A stretch of DNA of 64,000 nucleotides, from assembly GCA_035578155.1 (NCBI GenBank), contig JAPWDM010000005.1, positions 40,014,108 to 40,078,107 on the forward strand, in the 5' to 3' direction. The DNA is from Brachynemurus nebulosus. Its lineage: Eukaryota; Arthropoda; Insecta; Neuroptera; Myrmeleontidae. Shown here one piece after another: positions 1 to 10,821 of this stretch; position 1 is the first letter of the stretch, and the number at the start of each line of letters is the position of its first letter. The notes under the pieces were generated by a model that was not told the origin of the DNA, did no database searches, and was given only the letters and a program-made list of their open reading frames with translations. The translations under genes and the position numbers were made by a program.

Positions 1-1000
1 AATAAGTTTGTACAACACAAACTTAAATGGTTTTATTTATTGTAGTCGACCAAAAAAACTATAAATTTCCGGAATCAGCTATTGATGTTCATGAAAATAA
101 CTTTTATTTATTTATTTATTTAAGTTTAAAAATTACAAAACAAGTTCAATAGTTTATACAATTTTTAGTGAACATGTTTAAAACAAAAAACTTATTAAAT
201 CAAAAATCTAAAATCATATTTAGGTACAATCTGTTTACAATAAGGCATGTATACCTTAGCTCCTTTACTTGTTATAACTTTTTAGCGAATTTCCAGAATG
301 GAAATTCAGCTTTTTAATATTCTTCAAATCAATGTATGAAAATTTCAGGGACAAATAAAAGCATAAATTATTTATTAAAATAAAAAAAGGTCATTGCAAA
401 TTCCCCAACATTTTTGTGGCGTAATCTTTTAAAATCGTTTTATAGGCTTTTTCGAAAAAAATAACAAGAATTTTCTTTCTCAATCACATAATATGTATCA
501 GTTATTATTTACACAACTGTGTATGATTTTGCATTACCACAGATAAATGGATATGATGTGATAACATAGCTGGATATGGGAAGAGTACAAAAGCATTATG
601 TCAAATAAAATATCCCGGTAACATTATCTCGCTATGAGCACCTATTCCTATTGATCTACTTATAACTCACTCTTAACTATCTCTATACTCATACTTACGT
701 ACTCATGCTCAAATTTGTGCGCATTATATTACATAGTTATAGTAAGAGTTGAGTGCATTTTAGGCCAAACGTCCAAAAACTACTCAAGCTATTGAGTTGA
801 AATTTACAGGGAATATAGTTATTAGCCTCCCGATCAATCTTAACCACATTTTTTTGTGATCTTCCAAATGGTTATGTACAGGTGATTAAAAAAGAATCTC
901 CATTAAAAGTTTATGATCCTCTAAATAAAGTAGATTTTTGAAAATTTGGTTTTAGAAGCTTCCAAATATGAAGATTTTAATTAAAATCTTTTTAACTTGC
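1..1000. other. AT-rich stretch without a gene
   Basis: Stop codons are frequent in all six frames and no splice-site pair frames a plausible exon. It holds a short (TTTA)n run at about 102-123. At about 280-318 there is a small fragment, minus orientation, of the TAGCGAATTT-ended repeat found complete at 57.2 kb. Nothing else is supported. Confidence 0.6.
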
Positions 1001-1030
1001 TGTCACTTCCGGTTATACCGGAAGTTGACA
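1001..1030. repeat. Short GC-rich hairpin in AT-rich DNA
   Basis: TTCCGGT and ACCGGAA face each other across a TAT loop, and TGTCA/TGACA extends the stem with one bulged base. Such compact stems often sit inside dispersed repeats. No element borders can be drawn around it here, so only the hairpin is claimed. Confidence 0.5.
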
Positions 1031-2775
1031 CCAACTTTGCTATTTTAAGTGTTTTTAAGAACAAATTTGAATTCGCTGGGAATTGTTATTAATATTCTAT
1101 CTGACATTTCAGCTACCTTGGCATGATACAGGATGATCACATACATAAAACATTTCTTAAATATTTTTTTGTTTATTGTGAAAAACTTTTTTTTTAAATG
1201 AACCACCTATATTTTTTATTATAACTATGTACAAAAATGTAAACTCTATCCATTAATATCAGATTTCTTACACCTAAAACTGATATTTTTGAAGTTACAT
1301 CGAATTTATATAATAAAATGATAAGTTAGGATTTCCATGGGCACGGATGACACAAAAACCACTCGATAGATTTTAGTGAAACATTGTAAATTTATTCCTT
1401 AGATGCTTCATCAGCTCAAAATCTCCAGTCAGAATCTTCACGATATTCTTTATGGAGGTTGATATATTCACGACAAAAATTGATATACCTATCAAAAATA
1501 CTCATTTAATAATAAACGGAAACAAAAGAAAGAAAAACAATAGATTACCAAGGTTACGATAAAAATAATATTCAAAAATTTAAGCATTAGCTTCAGAACT
1601 TTTTTATTAAAATTTCACTTTACAAAAGGATTGTAGTAAAGCCTAATTACGAAGGAACAGAACGTAATTTTGAAAAATCCACTAGGGTTTTCGGATCTCG
1701 AAAAGAATCCAAAATTCAATTAATTCTAATACCATAAGTATGGGAATATATGAAAGGATTTCAAAGTCTGAAAATTAAGTATATTAATATGGTTGTTTTC
1801 GAGTCGTTTGCCGAGCGGAGCGAAGCATTACATGGAATTAACCTTTTAAAGAACTAATTTTGAATTAAATTTGTCTGGTCTGTTTCGGAATAACTAATTT
1901 AAAGTAGCTTATTACTCACAGTTAACATAATTTTACACGAATGAAACAGATGGGCATAGTTGTCAGGAATAAATTAATGAATACATGTTTCAACACTTTT
2001 TGAAAATTAATCCTGTAAAGAGTAAAACAGCGAATAAACGCAAAAAAATGGAGGGAGGTCAAAGTTTATATTTTTAACGCCTACTGTTCTGGCGCCTCCA
2101 ACAATGAGTAAGCTATTTTAAAAATATATAATATTTGAGTATTTTAAGTCAACATCCTTTTTTTACTTCTGTACCAAATTCTTTGACATCTCCTTGATAG
2201 GCTTGCTTTAGATTTTTAGCCTATTTTATATCTATGTTTGAAGAAATGACAAATTAGTTTTTGAGAATTTCCAGTTGTTCGTAGATAACTAGCCAAAGGT
2301 AATTCTCAATAAATAAAGCTTATCAAGGCTTATCATAAGAAAATAGGGGCAAAAATTTTAGCGAACTACCCACTAGGAATTACCTTTACTAAATTACGAA
2401 ATTCACGCCAGTGAAGCCGCCGGTAACGGCTAGTTTTTGATAAAATACAACTTTTAATCGGTCATTTACATTACACCCTTTTGGTCACTTATACATTACA
2501 GTCACTTTAAAAAAAGTTTTATTAAAAAGTAAGTAGTTTATTAGTTTGATTTTTTTTGGAAAATATGATAGATAACAAAGATGAAAGTTTATTTTTAGCA
2601 ATTAAAAAAACTTCTGTCGGTTTCGATAGCCTCCATTACTCAGATTCGTAGATTAACAAAAAATCAATATAATATTCAAAACGAATATAATAATTATTTC
2701 AGCAGAAAGAAAAAGGTAAATTTGGCTGCATTTTATTAATATTCACTTGAAAAAAATCACAAGTTACAGTATTTT
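1031..2775. other. Stretch without a gene
   Basis: No open frame of note and no recognisable repeat borders. Small local GC rises (for example 1810-1826 and 2402-2425) are too short to interpret. Confidence 0.55.
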
Positions 2776-2932
2776 TTTAGCGAATTTCGAAAATTCGAAA
2801 TTCAGCTATTACGGCAGGTGTCATGACGCGACCTAAGCCCGGGACCATAACAGAAATATGTTTTGAGGCCCCTAAAATACGAAAATGATATTCACTAAAA
2901 TTTATATATATATATATATATATTTATATCTA

Positions 2933-3017
<85 letters not shown>

Positions 3018-3175
3018 ATTTGTGTGTGTCTTTCGCCACGATAACTTTTGAACAAAACGTTTAATGCTTATGAAATTTTATGTGCGGATTAGAATCCGGA
3101 TTGGCTCGGCTAAGTTCGTCTGCCAGACACGTCGGATGCCCAGAAGTAAGTTTTCTTGCCATTTTTTATCATTCG
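2776..3175 (-). repeat. TIR repeat family A, copy 1 (reverse orientation)
   Basis: Read on the minus strand this aligns with the copies at 42954-43370 and 57206-57736. Shared blocks are the GGGCATCCGACGTGTCTGG-type block, a TTATCGYG block next to a microsatellite, the block after it with TTAGTGAATATCATTTT, a CCCGGGCTYAAGTCGCGTCATGAC-like block, and the end GAAATTCGCTA. The 5' part seen in the other two copies is not recognisable here. The two 3' ends carry TAGCGAATTT or its complement as a short terminal inverted repeat, compatible with a TA target site. No transposase frame is present, so it is non-autonomous. The 67-codon frame at 3064-3267 is just a read through this repeat. Confidence 0.7.
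2902..3018. repeat. (TA)n then (TG)n microsatellite
   Basis: An interrupted (TA)n tract at about 2902-2997 passes directly into (TG)n up to 3018. It occupies the same internal position of repeat family A as the (TA)n at 57508-57611 and the TACATA repeats at 43268-43289. Confidence 0.95.
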
Positions 3176-3659
3176 ACCCTATCATAAGACAGTTCGATTT
3201 TTACATCGTTGAAATGACGAAAAGAAATTATGAAGAAATTGTTCTTATAATTTTCTTTCTATGGTAAGTATTTTTCGAGAAAATTGTAATTTTTCACATT
3301 TGTACCACTTTGCTCTTTCTGTCAGTGTAATAAGTAATTTATATTTCTCTCTCAACTCATGATAAAATATATAAAAATCGTTTTTTTTTTTTAAGATTTT
3401 TAATGCAACTAGTGATATCTATTCACACATATGTATTAATTGTATTATAATAAATAAAGTTCTGTCTCTCTGTTAATTGCATTATACCTTATTAACGTAG
3501 CTCTGTCTCAAGTTGAAAAATTAAAGTTAAGCAGATTTTTCAAGTTTATGTAATGAAGATTTTTTTTATTAAATTTTAAATAAACAAGAAGCTGAAATCT
3601 ATGTTATTAAATCATATAATATTATTAAATATAAAACAAAAAACATATTATGTTTGTAC
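3176..3659. other. Stretch without a gene
   Basis: AT-rich with T-runs (around 3381-3392). A GTAAGT occurs at 3265 but no matching acceptor and open frame precede it outside the repeat, so no exon is called. Confidence 0.5.
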
Positions 3660-4445
3660 GCACGGAAAAAATTTTTAAATGGATCGAGTTTGAAAATTTT
3701 TTCACTAATAATCATTAATGTCAGAAAGTTAAACAATTTTAAATGGATTTGAGGTACTTTATGTGAGATCCGTCAAGGTTTTGAGGACCTAAAAACGCCA
3801 AAAATTAATTACCCAATCGATTTTAAAAATTTTTTCACCGTTAGTAAGTTAAAATATTTGAATTAATTAAGTAATTAAAGGATGTCCGCAAGAACCTTAC
3901 GAACTATCATAAGTTATATGAGATCCCCAGGACCCTTTTCTTACTGTTAGAGAGATAAACTTTTTATTTAGGACCCAAAAGTGTCAAAAATAAATCAACT
4001 GGTTTATTTTGAAAATTGGTTCACTGTTATGGAGCTAAGCTATTTTAGATAGATATAGATTACGTTAGGCAAGGTCTGCTAGGGTCTATGGGACCCAGAA
4101 GTGTCAAAAATAAACTAACTGACCGTTTTTGAAAATTTTTTCACTGTTAGAGAGCATAAATATTTTATATAGATATAGGTTACGTTATGTAAGATCCGGC
4201 AGAGTTTATGGGATCCAAATGTGTCAAAAATGAAATAAGTGACTGATTTGGAAAATTTTTTCACTGCTACAGATGTGAAATATTTTAGATGGATATAGCT
4301 TATATGTCGTATGAGGTCGGCTAGGGTCCTGGGATCTTAAAAGCGCCAAAAATAAACAAACCGACCGATTTTGAAAATTTTTTCACTATTAGAGAGCTAA
4401 ACTATTTTAGATAGATATAGATTACGTTATGTAAGATCCGACCTC
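3660..4445. repeat. Tandem array, period about 120 bp
   Basis: The landmark TCACTGTTA recurs at 3702, 3835, about 3942, 4021, 4141, 4261 and 4383. Each unit then carries a CTAAACTATTTTAGATAGATATAG-like block, a GTTATGTAAGATCCG block, GGGACCCAAAAGTGTCAAAAATAAA and GACCGATTTTGAAAATTTT. The last three complete spacings are 120, 120 and 122 bp. The first units are irregular and diverged, and one is truncated to about 80 bp. The array has no open frame. It is a local minisatellite or satellite fragment, possibly the internal array of a larger dispersed repeat. Confidence 0.85.
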
Positions 4446-6335
4446 TTTAGTCCATTTTCTTTGTGGGTTTTAAAACTTTTTTATGCTAAACTAAGTTTTA
4501 TTTTTTTTTTGCAGTTTTTTACTTATAATGGACATCAACAGACAACAAAGATTTAATAAATTTATCAATATGACATAAATTAATGTTTGTGTAAATGCTT
4601 GCCTAATATATTCGTTGTTATTTTCGTAGATTATTATTTGCCTATAAATACCCATCCAATAGAAACCATTCTGTTGGGCATATATTTAATTTTATTAATG
4701 GTTATGGTAACGAACATAATTAGTATCGAAGTGTTTTCTCTCCTTTTTCAAATATTTAAATCAAAAAAATTATTAAAATTGGTGGCAAATAAAGAAGAAA
4801 GACTTAGATAAGATCTTCAAAAACGTTTCAAAATCTATTTAAAATATATCAGGAGCTTTAAGATAAAACACTTTTGTTATTTTTTCTCAGCATAGTGCGG
4901 TTAACCTTAATCCTATTTATATATTTTAATTGGCTACTTGTGAGTTCAGAGTTGAGTGTAAATAATGCCCCAGTTCTAACACAAATTACAGTTTTTGATA
5001 TATTGTCAATACTTGAAACTTAACATTGATAATTCGATTTGTCGAAAATAAAAATATTGCTCAATTACAAAAGAAAAATTTCGAAACACTGAATTAATTC
5101 ATTTTTCTTAGCAACATTCATGCTTAGCGAGTATTTAAATCTGACAATGAAAGTCTTCTTCACAGACCAGGAAGTATTTCTGGGTTCTACAAACTATTTT
5201 TAATGATTATAATTGAATTTTTGAATAAGGAAATAAGGAGACAATTTCAAATTCACTTTTCTAAATAATGTAGTATTAAATTATGTACTAACCTAAATTT
5301 TCTATATGATTTTATTTAGTAAATACATCACTGAAACTTTTGTTTCCAAAACTTTTTAGATTTATTCTTCGTTAGTACAAGTTTCACGTTGATTATTTTT
5401 CTTCTAATGTTGCACAAACACTTTGTAACTATTTTAAAATAATTTATGGCGTCGAGTGTTGTGTCAACCAATTTAAATGACATTTCATACCTACTTTACA
5501 CATCTACTAGCTGTTTATCGAAGTACAGAACTGTGAGTTTCCATTCACGAGTTCATGTGGCGATGAAGTTGATATTGTTCTTTTGAGCACTAGACACGCT
5601 GTTTTGCACGTCGTTTTAATCGTTTGTAAACAATGTTTACTTATTTACATGGCAATAGTAGGTATAGACTTACTTCAAGTTGCGCAGATGAAATAGAAAT
5701 AAAATACGTACCTAGGTATCAAATAAGCTCACAAAAATTGAAATTTAGCCAAACTTTTAAAAATCATATATACTTTCAGTCTAATATAACAATTTTATTT
5801 TATTATTTAAAAGACCAGATATATCGGGTCTTAGATTACTTTAAAATTATTCCGGATCATTAATTTGATTTTTACGCAAAACATCCAATCTTCGAATCAG
5901 TCGTTCTTTTCTAAAAAAAAAAATATTGCACTGCAGCCTTTCTCAACGTAAGACAAACATTTGACCAAATATGGCATCCTGGTTTATTATATAAATTAAG
6001 GAAAAATATTCCTGAATCAGTTTATTTAATACTGAAATCTTGTTTATCAAATCGTCATTTTCATATGAAATTTCAGAATGAAATATCAGAACTGTTTCCA
6101 GTTCATTCCGGTGTAGGTACCGCAAGAAAATGTTCTAGTGCCTGTTTTTTTTTTTTTAATCTTATATATACTGCAGAACTGTCATTTGATAAAATCATTG
6201 CTAATTTTAATATGTAATATATAATTTATTATGAGTAATTACCAGTAAGTAATCACCATTTATGGTAATCTCTATCATCGTTCAATTTAAAACGTTCAAA
6301 GAACCAAAATTTATTTTTGGATTCTAGTGACTCTT
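4446..6335. other. Stretch without a supported gene
   Basis: Two short frames occur: 4587-4811, hydrophobic and leucine/isoleucine-rich, starting with a non-ATG codon after many stops; and 5633-5863. Neither has splice sites, recognisable motifs or a GC rise, so both are treated as chance. No repeat borders are seen. Confidence 0.5.
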
Positions 6336-6430
6336 AATAACTATGACTTTACCACCCAGTCGTCTATAATCGCTATGACTTTACTACCCAATGGTCCATA
6401 ATCACTATGATCTTACTACCCAAGTTCCCT
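6336..6430. repeat. 32-bp minisatellite, three units
   Basis: CTATGACTTTACYACCCA-type units start at 6341, 6373 and 6405, giving a constant 32-bp step with a few substitutions between units. It is a short tandem duplication with no coding content. Confidence 0.85.
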
Positions 6431-7876
6431 CTAGTTATTTATTTTAAGTTCTTTTGGGTCTCTAAAACTCGGACGGATATTTTTCATCTCACGTTAACTT
6501 CTCTCATAATTCAATAGTATTTGAGAAAAAATTTCTCCAGAGCCGTGCGCAATCGAATCCTCCTCTTTTTAGTTTGTAACAACTTTATTATCAACTACTC
6601 TCCTTAAAAGTACACCCATCTAGCCTTATAGTATTGCAAAATAAATTTTGGTTCCTTTTAACCTTGACTAAACGGAATGATCTTTTGCATTGAAGTTTTT
6701 TAGTTATTATTCATACATTTTAATAATATTTTACTCCCTTATCGGTTACTGCGTTGTCAATTTTCTTACAATATGTACAAATACGATTGTAATATTAATT
6801 GATCGTTGTTTCAATTCCAAATGTTATTCGCATTTAGTAGTCAGCGGTACTGTTATTCTTGTCAACGTATACAATGTTGAAACTTGTACAACAGCAGACA
6901 ACAATATTCTTCATCGTTTAAAGTTCATTTATGGGGGGTTAAAATGTTATTGTTTTCTTATTGACTTTAAAATTAGATGCAACAATATACATTATACTAC
7001 AAGTAATACAATATAACAGATAACTGTATGCTTTTCTAAGCGATGATAATTACTTTCAGAATAATTAGTAGTTCTTTTTCCAGCGATTTAATTACTAAAG
7101 TTATAATTTTAAATCCACTTTATTATTATAGACTCTGATTTGTAAAAGAGATTTTATTGATTGAAAGAGAATAATATTATAGGTACTTATAAAAAAAATA
7201 AAAGATTCTCAGAAGATTTTTAAAATTGTCTTTTTTCAAGGAATTAATCTCAGTCTGTCAAACACTATCAATTGACAAGGCTTTGTAAAAGATCATTTTA
7301 AAAGCTTGATCTATCCACTTTTTAAAACTGAAATAAAACAAATTTTGTGGGAATCACCGAAGAAAATTCAAACTTTTTTTCTCACTTTAAAGATTTGTAC
7401 ACAAAGTACTTACAGGATGATGATTTACAGTTAAAAAAATCTAAGCAATTTAATAAATTGCACATGTTTTAAGGATAATTTGAACTTGAAAGAAAATAGT
7501 CAACTTAGTAACTTCATAATTACTGACTACTGAGTTTTAAACACAATGACGTTTTAAAAAAAAATTAAAAGTTCCCTTTTATAGAAACATCTTAAAATTG
7601 ATCTTACTTATAGCAGGTAATGTTTTTTCAAATAATCGATATTTCTACTTTAAGAGGAATAGTCTGAGTTTTGCCAAGTCTTACTCTTATCTGTTTTAGC
7701 ATCTTTATAGTCGAAGATATGAGGAGTCAAAGACACCGCTTCAGATAACGCTGAAAAAATTTCATTAAAAATTTCACCCTGTAAAAAGAATTTTTGGAAT
7801 TAGGTACAATATCATAAAGTAGACAGTTCAGGTTTTGAAATTTTATTTATAATTCAATATCGGATCATTTCTGACT
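6431..7876. other. Stretch without a supported gene
   Basis: The largest frame (6690-7016, 108 codons, opening with TTG) is rich in Ile, Tyr, Asn and Cys. It matches no family I recognise and lacks a promoter, acceptor or donor context. It is regarded as chance in a stop-poor patch. Confidence 0.45.
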
Positions 7877-8023
7877 AACAAAAAGGGGTCCAGGTATGGT
7901 CATCACCGATATTGATCAAATTTCGTCTACTAGTAGAGCATAATGCCTATATCAAAAATCTAAAAGATTAAGGTCCACCTCTCAAAAATAACAAAAATAT
8001 TTCAATTTAAAGTTTCAACAATT

Positions 8024-8026
<3 letters not shown>

Positions 8027-8114
<88 letters not shown>
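8027..8114. repeat. (TA)n microsatellite
   Basis: Uninterrupted alternating A and T, followed by ATTTATATATGTATACC. It lies in the left arm of the foldback, where the right arm keeps only about ten bases of TA at 8513-8520. Confidence 0.95.
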
Positions 8115-8122
<8 letters not shown>

Positions 8123-8155
8123 GTATACCTGTTGTTAAGTGGTATTGATAAGAAC

Positions 8156-8227
8156 GTGAAACGGCTCGGTGGTAACGCATCTGGTATGGTGTGGATGTTT
8201 TAGTACTGGCTTCAAATCCCATTTCAT
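8156..8227 (+). pseudogene. tRNA-like sequence in left foldback arm
   Basis: Over 72 nt there is an A-box-like GGCTCGGTGGTAACGC (8163-8178) and a B-box-like GGCTTCAAATCCC (8208-8220), spaced as in tRNA genes. GTGAAA at the 5' end can pair with TTTCAT at the 3' end as an acceptor-like stem (one G:U). CATC/GATG can form an anticodon-like stem, but with an oversized loop, and the T stem is broken. It is therefore not a working tRNA; a tRNA-derived SINE head or pseudo-tRNA is the simplest reading. Confidence 0.45.
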
Positions 8228-8409
8228 ACATTGCACTTTTTTTAAATTTTAATATTTTTTTTTTTGATTTTATTAATTATATTGCTAAAATTATGGTATC
8301 AAATATAATTAATATTTTAATTAAAAGCAATATAATTAATAAATTTAAAAAAAAAAAAATATTAAAATTAAAAAAAATTGTTAACAAAACAAACAGACAT
8401 ATTAAATGT

Positions 8410-8481
8410 TTGAACTGGTATTTGAACCCATTACCAAAGCATCCATACCATACCAGATGCGTTAAGACCAAACCATTTCAC
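8410..8481 (-). pseudogene. tRNA-like sequence in right foldback arm
   Basis: The reverse complement carries the counterpart of the left-arm tRNA-like unit. Its B box is better (GGGTTCAAATACC, 8417-8429 on the plus strand as GGTATTTGAACCC) and its A box is diverged (8459-8474). The central GCATCTGGTATGGTRTGGATG block is almost identical in both arms. The 3' acceptor half no longer pairs well. Confidence 0.4.
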
Positions 8482-8673
8482 GTTCTTATCAATGCCACTT
8501 AATAACAGGTATATATATTATATTACAAAATTGTTTAAACATTAAATTGAAATATTTTTTTATTTTTGAGAGGTGGACCTTAATTTTTTAGATTTTCGAT
8601 ATAGGTATTATGCTCTACTAGTAGACGAAATTTGATCGAAATCGGTGACGACCATACCTGGACCCCTCTTTGT

Positions 8674-9577
8674 AAAATGCCGTCCCTTGTAAAAATATAA
8701 AAATTTTTAAAAATTTTGCTTTTTCTTAATTTTTATGAGTATAATTGAAACTATACAGATTCTTACAATTATTTTATATTATTCATTTGTTTTGAGTAAT
8801 TAGATAAAAACTTACAGTACATTCCAAAACAAGATGAAAAACAATTAATCAAATTTTTATATGGTCCCGTCAAAAAGTCATTAATTCTTTTCGTTTTTTA
8901 TTTAAAAAAAATAAGTAATACCACTTTTTTATGTCATTTATCACGAATCATTTTGCGCCGCTCTCGTCCTCGTGTTACGATGGACCAACAAAATATTGTT
9001 GACAAGATATAAGTGAGCAATTTTTATTGTCTTTATTGTCTTGGTTAAATAACCTTTAACAGCCTGGAGCTTTACAAAAAACAAGCAAAAAAAATATATA
9101 TTTATAAATAAAAATAGAACCCGTCAATGTATATGAAATGGTAGTTGATGAAAATGTCATCAAGCTTTTTTTATAATTTATTTTACTACAGCGTACGTTA
9201 AGTATTACAATGTTACGTAACTGGTATCATTTACCTATGTGATGACAGAAAACTTCAGTAAGAATAAGTTTTTCGTAACCGCAATTACGTGTCAAATGTT
9301 CCACACCTTTCATTTTACCATAATAAAGACTAAAACCTTTTATCCATAGTATAAATATAAACAGCCTATTCGTAAACAAGCAAGAATTATATCTCTCTGT
9401 CCACTGTATAAGAAGTAAACTTATATTACCGTTCCTTGTACCATCTGATGTATCATATAAACTAAAAAAAGCTAATGATTCAAAGAGATGACAACTGGTA
9501 CTGTCAGAATAGTAATTTTCGATACATATGCGCAAAGAGATGTATTCTACTAGGCTTAAATTGGGGCATGAGTCAAG
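8674..9577. other. Stretch without a supported gene
   Basis: A 136-codon minus-strand frame (9227-9637) runs out of the neighbouring inverted repeat. Its first residues are encoded by the repeat arm itself and it has no recognisable domain, so it is not called. The rest is AT-rich and stop-dense. Confidence 0.45.
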
Positions 9578-10018
9578 GCGGGTTCTACACGATGCTACGA
9601 ACGTTCCTTCCAACGTTCGATCGAACGTTTGAGGCAATTAAGTTCGATAGTTGGTACGACGAATGTATCTGCTACACGGTGAATCGAATGTTTGATCCAA
9701 TACGAATGATGATGTGTTGGTACTCAGTGGACGAGGCTGTTATCTGTCTGTTGTTATCTCTAATGTTATACACTGATGTTGTCTCTCTTCACATGAACGA
9801 GTCGTGCAGCTGCTGAGTCGAACCAACCAACGCAACCAACATTGACCTTCAAACGTTCGAAGCATCCCTTTGACTCGGTGCAAGAATACCGACTGGCCAA
9901 ATGCGAATGTTTGACGCTCTTCATTGGACACTCGTAGGTTCGAACAACGGCCACACGATGCGATGAACCATCGATCGTCCAATGTTGGAAGGTGTTCGTA
10001 GCATCGTGTAGAACCCGC
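9578..10018. repeat. GC-rich inverted repeat, about 440 bp
   Basis: GCGGGTTCTACACGATGCTACGAAC (9578-9602) is matched in reverse complement by 9994-10018. The match continues through CCTTCCAAC.TT.GA.CGATCGA to about 9626 and 9967. Between the arms, sequence full of TTCGAAC/GAACGTT/GAATGTTTG words is clearly richer in G and C than its surroundings. Overlapping open frames on both strands result from that composition. It looks like a non-autonomous TIR or foldback element; no target duplication is evident. Confidence 0.65.
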
Positions 10019-10792
10019 TTAAGGAACTGATGTAAACACAATGAGATCGAGTGCGCTGTGTACCTCCACGAGCCATAATGCGAGTGTGGGTAAGCGCACG
10101 AGATTTAAGCATATTGGAGCATACTGGATACCTCACTTTAAGCGTACGTATCGAACATAATTTTTTATAATGACGGCTTTTAAAGTTTAATAGAGAGAAA
10201 GAAATTAATTATTTCTAAACAATTTTAGAAAATAGTAGGGTTAATTTTATTTTATAATAAGATTGAGTATTTAAATTTTTTTTTTTATTAATTTGTAGAC
10301 CATTTTTGTTTTTATTATTCCATGTTTAATTTCAATAAATGAATATCATTATTTTATCGCACGGTCTGCCATTTTTACGCACGATATTGTACTATCACGC
10401 ACACTTACTATCGTTTGTTTTACCATGATGTAAATACTGCTTTTTACGCCCGCCACACAGACTCGAATATTGAACTTTAGAAGCGGGAGTTATAAAAAAA
10501 TTTATAGAACACTAGTATTTTTATTAGAAATAGGTGTGTCACAAAAAAAAGTGTTATAGGTTATGTAAGCCCTCAAACTTAATTTTTTTTAACACAAAGT
10601 GTGGTGTGGTAAAGTTAATTTCAATAGATAAATTTAGGTGGTTTTATTGTATACGGCTACAACACTTTTTTGTATTGTTAAAAAGAGCACTCAGATGTTT
10701 GTGAGGAATATAAAATTATTGTTGTTGACTTTGGTTAAATTTTGGGAACTTGTATAGGGAAACGGAAAACTATGGCAAGTGGTCTACAAGAC
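10019..10792. other. Stretch without a gene
   Basis: It has moderate GC at first (to about 10140), then AT-rich DNA with repeated CGCAC words around 10359-10404 (CGCACGGT, CGCACGAT, CGCACAC). No frame or border is supported. Confidence 0.45.
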
Positions 10793-10813
10793 AAAAAGGT
10801 TTGGGAACCACTG
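10793..10813 (-). mobile_element. Solo hAT-type terminus
   Basis: The reverse complement reads CAGTGGTTCCCAAACCTTTTT, the well-known form of hAT terminal inverted repeats in animals. The bases inward of it (10775-10792) fit the usual subterminal GACCACTTG-like sequence. The opposite end is not found, so this is a remnant. TTCTAAAG follows at 10814-10821 and recurs at 10849-10856, but that spacing is not interpretable as a target duplication. Confidence 0.55.
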
Positions 10814-10821
10814 TTCTAAAG

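Larger units (their letters stand above)
7877..8673. repeat. Long foldback element with tRNA-like arms
   Basis: The outer left arm starting near ACAAAAAGGGGTCCAGGTATGG (7877) is answered in reverse complement by the right arm ending CCATACCTGGACCCCTCTTTGT (8673). The pairing continues inward through GAGGTGGACCTTAAT, CAATTTTRTAATATA, ACCTGTTRTTAAGTGGYATTGATAAGAACGTGAAA and AACGCATCTGGTATGGTRTGGATG, down to ATTAATTATATTGC / GCAATATAATTAAT around a loop at about 8287-8326. The whole block is thus one imperfect palindrome. The left arm also contains an 88-bp (TA)n tract (8027-8114) with only a short counterpart on the right. No transposase is encoded, and an obvious target-site duplication is not seen. 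Confidence 0.85.

Noticed and set aside
6690..7016. 108-codon hydrophobic plus-strand frame
   Set aside because: It opens with TTG, has no ATG near the start, no splice or promoter context and no family likeness.
9227..9637. 136-codon minus-strand open frame
   Set aside because: It starts inside the inverted-repeat arm at a non-ATG codon, overlaps an equally open plus frame, and shows no domain. Stop-poor repeat composition explains it.
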